The notes under the pieces are model-generated. The model saw nothing but the letters and a program-made list of their open reading frames with translations. It had not been told where the DNA came from and did not search any database. A program made the position numbers and the translations under genes. Shown here piece after piece: positions 63,401-64,000 of a DNA stretch of 64,000 nucleotides (within the stretch, counting starts at the first letter, position 1; the number at the start of each line of letters is the position of its first letter). Source of the stretch: CBDBDZ01 sp965204215 (GTDB lineage Bacteria > Pseudomonadota > Gammaproteobacteria > Pseudomonadales > GM7GCV1); NCBI GenBank assembly GCA_965204215.1, contig CBDBDZ010000014.1, forward strand, positions 1,364,001-1,428,000, written 5' to 3'.

Positions 63401-64000
63401 CGAGGAAGAAAATGATTTTGTAGCGAATAATTATGCCCCTACATTTTTTATTGGTGCCACTGAAGGTATTAATGGTGCAAGTAGAAACGATGCGGATGCA
63501 CAGTGGTATTGGCTGTCTGAAGGTAGCGAACTATACGCTAGAGGGAATACTATCTTTAGTGCATCTGATGTGGCACCTGGGTTTTATTTTCCCGGTGGTA
63601 GTTTCGATGAAAGTGATAGCACTGTTTCTGCTCCTGATCGAGATGATGGACCTTTTGTGGGGATTTATTTTAATGCTTCTAATTGGGGAGATGTGGCTTC
63701 GATTAGTAATCATGGTGCAATCTATGAGTTCCAGGGTGCAGGTACTGCGTTAAGTAGTATTGTTGCCAGTAGCAGCGTTAATGAAGACAGCGGGCAAATA
63801 ACGGTTATTACCCTCTCAGGAGCTGACCTGGATGGCGATAGCTTAAGCTGGAGTGCAAGTAGCGACGATGGCAGTGTTAGTCTGGGCACCCCCACGCTTA
63901 GTGTGGCAGGGTTATCAGGCGATATTCCTGTGAATTTTACACCTGACTCCAATTTTTCAGGTACAGCCACCATTACTGTTACCTTGTCGGCTAATGCAGA
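54444..64000 (+). CDS. Giant secreted C-type-lectin/cadherin repeat protein (3' partial)
   Basis: The frame is open from ATG 54444 to the window end, 3,185 codons, and continues beyond. Residues 1-27 form a Sec signal peptide (basic N-terminus, hydrophobic core LVFLFTWVAKLCLLYLL, cleavage after AYA). Residues about 30-247 resemble the jelly-roll carbohydrate-binding-like domain of gliding and adhesion proteins, about 248-335 a Big_1-like domain. From residue 350 come tandem units of 494, 493, 493, 493 and 493 residues and a partial sixth. Each unit has a beta-sandwich, a C-type-lectin-like domain, a cadherin-like domain and an Ig-like domain ending DNGGTANGGDDxSDxQSFVIT. The protein is probably exported and multivalent for glycan or protein ligands. 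The anchor and the end are outside the window. It follows the first giant gene in the same direction but 1.6 kb away, so it is probably a separate transcript. Confidence 0.9.
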   Translation, partial: MNKLVFLFTWVAKLCLLYLLEMTQAYAQTTEVFRQDFGEGTTAVDVSAFSGLEAFIVEFSPEGEDVTDEAGNGRDNGSYSIRDSLTFFSSSVILEDFTPGDVNGRMVFINPDTAATANQIILAQSFDAMCANTTYTASSQVVSLSPNLPANLIFNIRLLNPGDALNSTTGNLIATVGGEDIPYTANNNGGNVIEPDEYITQAVTFTSPNSGDPTFPVVLQIVQNQSAIGGGNDIGLDELILTAAQADICLAATNTVSVESSPAVANNADTVLVTAAVTGLANPAGNGVTITFDFEPATSSAGSSASCVTDSSGMCSVIVTSSVAGTFGVTASFESTVLDTGTFSFEDIAFTLAQTTVNLTEDEDAIDRFTIDITNVSSVSGGAGTFSVAIASGSIFATTNTEPEVSFDNVEVITSRDLSTAQTATLYFTVKPDTFGTGVLRVTLTQGALQTQQDVTVNVTQAANAPVIVASFPFAGVVTNPRVFGGNIYGVNTTAQGWFAHRNQVTAIAGVNGDMVTIYSEEENDFIANNYASGFFIGITEGINGASRNDADAEWYWLSEGSELFAKGDDVRSPSDVAPGFYFPGGVIIDSNGIFPLSFSNTDGTFAVIFFSPILWVDVFADDGRDAIYEFQAPGTALSSIVAGTSVNEDSGQITVITLSGADLDGDSLSWSASSDDGSVSLGTPTLSVAGLSGDIPVNFTPDSNFSGTATITVTLSGNAEATSVTVSVTVNEVNDEPSFTVGSAITRSADTNPQTVTAFISDATPVEAGQTLAFIVSNNNNSLFSSQPAIDANGTLSFTFASNAAGSATVSVVLMDNGGTANGGDDLSDTQSFVITAASPPAFTLAQTTVNLTEDDDAIDRFSIAITNVSSGLGETGTFSVAIASGSIFATNNTEPEVSFDNVEVITSRDLSTAQTATLYFTVKPDTFGSGVLTITLTQGALQTQQDVTVNVTQAANAPVIVASFPFAGVVTNPRVFGGNIYGVNTTAQGWFAHRNQVTAIAGVNGDMVTIYSEEENDFVANNYAPTFFIGATEGINGASRNDADAQWYWLSEGSELYARGNTIFSASDVAPGFYFPGGSFDESDSTVSAPDRDDGPFVGIYFNASNWGDVASISNHGAIYEFQGAGTALSSIVASSSVNEDSGQITVITLSGADLDGDSLSWSASSDDGSVSLGTPTLSVAGLSGDIPVNFTPDSNFSGTATITVTLSANAEATSVIVSVTVNEVNDEPSFTVGSAITRSADTNPQTVTAFISDATPVEAGQTLAFIVSNNNNSLFSSQPAIDANGTLSFTFASNAAGSATVSVVLMDNGGTANGGDDLSDTQSFVITAASPPAFTLAQTTVNLTEDEDAIDRFSIAITNVSSGLGETGTFSVAIASGSIFATTNTEPEVSFDNVEVITSRDLFTAQTATLYFTVKPDTFGTGVLRVTLTQGAQQIQQDVTVNVTQAANAPVIVASFPFAGVVTNPRVFGGNIYGVNTTAQGWFAHRNQVTAIAGVNGDMVTIYSEEENDFVANNYAPTFFIGATEGINGASRNDADAQWYWLSEGSELYARGNTIFSASDVAPGFYFPGGSFDESDSTVSAPDRDDGPFVGIYFNASNWGDVASISNHGAIYEFQGAGTALSSIVASSSVNEDSGQITVITLSGADLDGDSLSWSASSDDGSVSLGTPTLSVAGLSGDIPVNFTPDSNFSGTATITVTLSANAEATSVIVSVTVNEVNDEPSFTVGSAITRSADTNPQTVTAFISDATPVEAGQTLAFIVSNNNNSLFSSQPAIDANGTLSFTFASNAAGSATVSVVLMDNGGTANGGDDLSDTQSFVITAASPPAFTLAQTTVNLTEDEDAIDRFSIAITNVSSGLGETGTFSVAIASGSIFATTNTEPEVSFDNVEVITSRDLFTAQTATLYFTVKPDTFGTGVLRVTLTQGAQQIQQDVTVNVTQAANAPVIVASFPFAGVVTNPRVFGGNIYGVNTTAQGWFAHRNQVTAIAGVNGDMVTIYSEEENDFVANNYAPTFFIGATEGINGASRNDADAQWYWLSEGSELYARGNTIFSASDVAPGFYFPGGSFDESDSTVSAPDRDDGPFVGIYFNASNWGDVASISNHGAIYEFQGAGTALSSIVASSSVNEDSGQITVITLSGADLDGDSLSWSASSDDGSVSLGTPTLSVAGLSGDIPVNFTPDSNFSGTATITVTLSANAEATSVTVSVTVNEVNDEPSFTVGSAITRSADTNPQTVTAFISDATPVEAGQTLAFIVSNNNNSLFSSQPAIDANGTLSFTFASNAAGSATVSVVLMDNGGTANGGDDLSDTQSFVITAASPPAFTLAQTTVNLTEDEDAIDRFSIAITNVSSGLGETGTFSVAIASGSIFATTNTEPEVSFDNVEVITSRDLFTAQTATLYFTVKPDTFGTGVLRVTLTQGAQQIQQDVTVNVTQAANAPVIVASFPFAGVVTNPRVFGGNIYGVNTTAQGWFAHRNQVTAIAGVNGDMVTIYSEEENDFVANNYAPTFFIGATEGINGASRNDADAQWYWLSEGSELYARGNTIFSASDVAPGFYFPGGSFDESDSTVSAPDRDDGPFVGIYFNASNWGDVASISNHGAIYEFQGAGTALSSIVASSSVNEDSGQITVITLSGADLDGDSLSWSASSDDGSVSLGTPTLSVAGLSGDIPVNFTPDSNFSGTATITVTLSANAEATSVTVSVTVNEVNDEPSFTVGSAITRSADTNPQTVTAFISDATPVEAGQTLAFIVSNNNNSLFSSQPAIDANGTLSFTFASNAAGSATVSVVLMDNGGTANGGDDLSDTQSFVITAASPPAFTLAQTMVNLTEDEDAIDRFSIAITNVSSGLGETGTFSVAIASGSIFATTHTEPEVSFDNVEVITSRDLSTAQTATLYFTVKPDTFGSGVLTITLTQGALQTQQDVTVNVTQAANAPVIVASFPFAGVVTNPRVFGGNIYGVNTTAQGWFAHRNQVTAIAGVNGDMVTIYSEEENDFVANNYAPTFFIGATEGINGASRNDADAQWYWLSEGSELYARGNTIFSASDVAPGFYFPGGSFDESDSTVSAPDRDDGPFVGIYFNASNWGDVASISNHGAIYEFQGAGTALSSIVASSSVNEDSGQITVITLSGADLDGDSLSWSASSDDGSVSLGTPTLSVAGLSGDIPVNFTPDSNFSGTATITVTLSANA
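54528..55184 (+). other. N-terminal carbohydrate-binding-like jelly-roll domain
   Basis: Directly after the signal peptide: VFRQDFGEGT, a short-repeat loop with DNGSYSI, DFTPGDVNGRMVFINPD, LAQSFDAMCANTTYTAS, NLIFNIRLLNPG, TGNL ... GEDIPYT, VTFTSP, VVLQIVQNQ and GGGNDIGLDELILTAA. This run of motifs (DxTxGDxNGxMxxxN, nTtYxxS, NxxFxI, GGxGNDxxLDxIxxxA) is shared with a carbohydrate-binding-like domain at the N-termini of many large bacterial surface proteins. Ligand unknown. Confidence 0.65.
55185..55455 (+). other. Big_1-like Ig domain
   Basis: TNTVSVESSPAVANNADTV, LVTAAVTGLANPAGNGVTIT, then SASCVTDSSGMCSVIVTSS and AGTFGVTASF match an invasin-type Ig domain. Its two cysteines (ASC and GMC) can form a disulfide. 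It links the N-terminal binding domain to the repeat array. Confidence 0.65.
55491..56972 (+). repeat. Lectin/cadherin repeat unit 1 (1,482 bp, variant lectin)
   Basis: First copy (494 residues, protein positions 350-843), starting FTLAQTTVNLTEDED. The first sandwich and the cadherin and Ig parts match later units closely. The lectin domain differs strongly between about 56140 and 56330: units 2-6 have YARGNTIFSASDV and YFNASNWGD where unit 1 has FAKGDDVRSPSDV and FFSPILWVD. One extra codon is present. Confidence 0.9.
56973..58451 (+). repeat. Lectin/cadherin repeat unit 2 (1,479 bp)
   Basis: 493 residues (protein positions 844-1336). Its first sandwich carries variants (tccacagcg, ggtagcggtgttttgaccat, gcgctgcaaacacaa) that recur in unit 6 and not in units 3-5. 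The Ig-like domain at the end has the LFSSQPAIDANGTLSFTF and DNGGTANGGDD motifs common in giant bacterial repeat proteins. Confidence 0.92.
57376..57819 (+). other. C-type-lectin-like domain (representative, unit 2)
   Basis: The translation shows GGNIYGVN, WFAHRNQVTAIAGVNGDMVTI, YSEEENDFV, FFIGATEGINGASR, a QWYWLSEGSELY strand, NASNWGD and GAIYEFQG. This is the C-type lectin order: W/HR..A...G..L.TI.S..EN.F, F(I/L)G, WxW.xG, NW, and a closing YEF. The two canonical disulfide pairs are missing, as in many bacterial members. Equivalent domains occur near 58855-59298, 60334-60777, 61813-62256 and 63292-63735. Sugar or protein ligand not predictable. Confidence 0.7.
58452..59930 (+). repeat. Lectin/cadherin repeat unit 3 (1,479 bp)
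   Basis: 493 residues (positions 1337-1829). It appears to differ from unit 4 at a single base in the cadherin-like domain (gtgata near 59574 against gtgaca near 61053). It shares the atttacagcg and gcgcagcaaatacaa variants with units 4 and 5. Confidence 0.92.
59931..61409 (+). repeat. Lectin/cadherin repeat unit 4 (1,479 bp)
   Basis: 493 residues (positions 1830-2322). I found no difference from unit 5 in the stretches compared. Confidence 0.92.
61410..62888 (+). repeat. Lectin/cadherin repeat unit 5 (1,479 bp)
   Basis: 493 residues (positions 2323-2815), apparently identical to unit 4. Confidence 0.92.
62889..64000 (+). repeat. Lectin/cadherin repeat unit 6 (partial, cut by window end)
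   Basis: Runs off the window within the cadherin-like domain. Its first sandwich and lectin follow the unit 2 variants, with private changes such as acgatggtt near 62906 and acgcataca near 63036. The array therefore continues downstream and its copy number is unknown. Confidence 0.92.

Noticed and set aside
55491..64000. Diversity-generating retroelement target (variable C-type lectin)
   Set aside because: No reverse transcriptase, template repeat or adenine-specific substitution pattern is visible; differences in unit 1 are not limited to A sites.

Overview
The window is almost entirely two same-strand genes for giant secreted repeat proteins, separated by about 1.6 kb of degenerate mobile DNA. 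The C-terminal OmpA-like and SPOR (peptidoglycan-binding) domains, the Sec signal peptide and the IS66 remnant indicate a Gram-negative bacterium. The domain repertoire (Calx-beta, DUF11, SdrD-B-like, choice-of-anchor U-like, DUF8202-like lectin) is what large surface proteins of Gammaproteobacteria often carry. By eye the DNA is moderately AT-rich. A marine or host-associated gammaproteobacterium is a guess; there is no rRNA, tRNA or housekeeping gene to place it.

Region 1 (1-52821, +) is a single open frame of 17,606 codons that is already open at base 1, so the gene begins upstream of the window. It runs in this order: about 7.7 near-identical 355-residue super-repeats, each of three Calx-beta domains (1-8190); roughly a hundred diverged Calx-beta domains (8191-45750); an invasin-type Ig domain; a LamG/DUF8202-like lectin module; six more Calx-beta domains; four cysteine-paired bacterial Ig domains; a choice-of-anchor U-like module; a DUF11 domain; an SdrD-B-like domain; an OmpA-like domain; a SPOR domain; and a C-terminal OmpA-like remnant. 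I read it as a very long Ca2+-stiffened surface stalk or adhesin held at the cell wall by its C-terminus.

Region 2 (52822-54443) has no intact gene. An IS66-family remnant (about 52837-53988, both ends recognisable) keeps pieces of tnpA and tnpC and contains two short inverted-repeat (MITE-like) elements. Its right end may supply the -35 box of a hybrid outward promoter. Next comes a broken duplicate of the leader of the downstream gene (54173-54402).

Region 3 (54444 to beyond 64000, +) is a second giant gene, still open at the window end (3,185 codons seen). It encodes a Sec signal peptide, a jelly-roll carbohydrate-binding-like domain, a Big_1-like domain, and then at least six tandem 493/494-residue units. 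Each unit holds a beta-sandwich, a C-type-lectin-like domain, a cadherin-like domain and an Ig-like domain. Units 3 to 5 are almost identical in DNA. The first unit has a strongly different lectin loop.

Taken together this looks like an adhesin locus: a cell-wall-anchored Calx-beta stalk with an embedded lectin module, next to a multivalent lectin/cadherin protein. Both genes are being homogenised by recombination. The joint function is inference. No secretion machinery or regulator is visible in the window.
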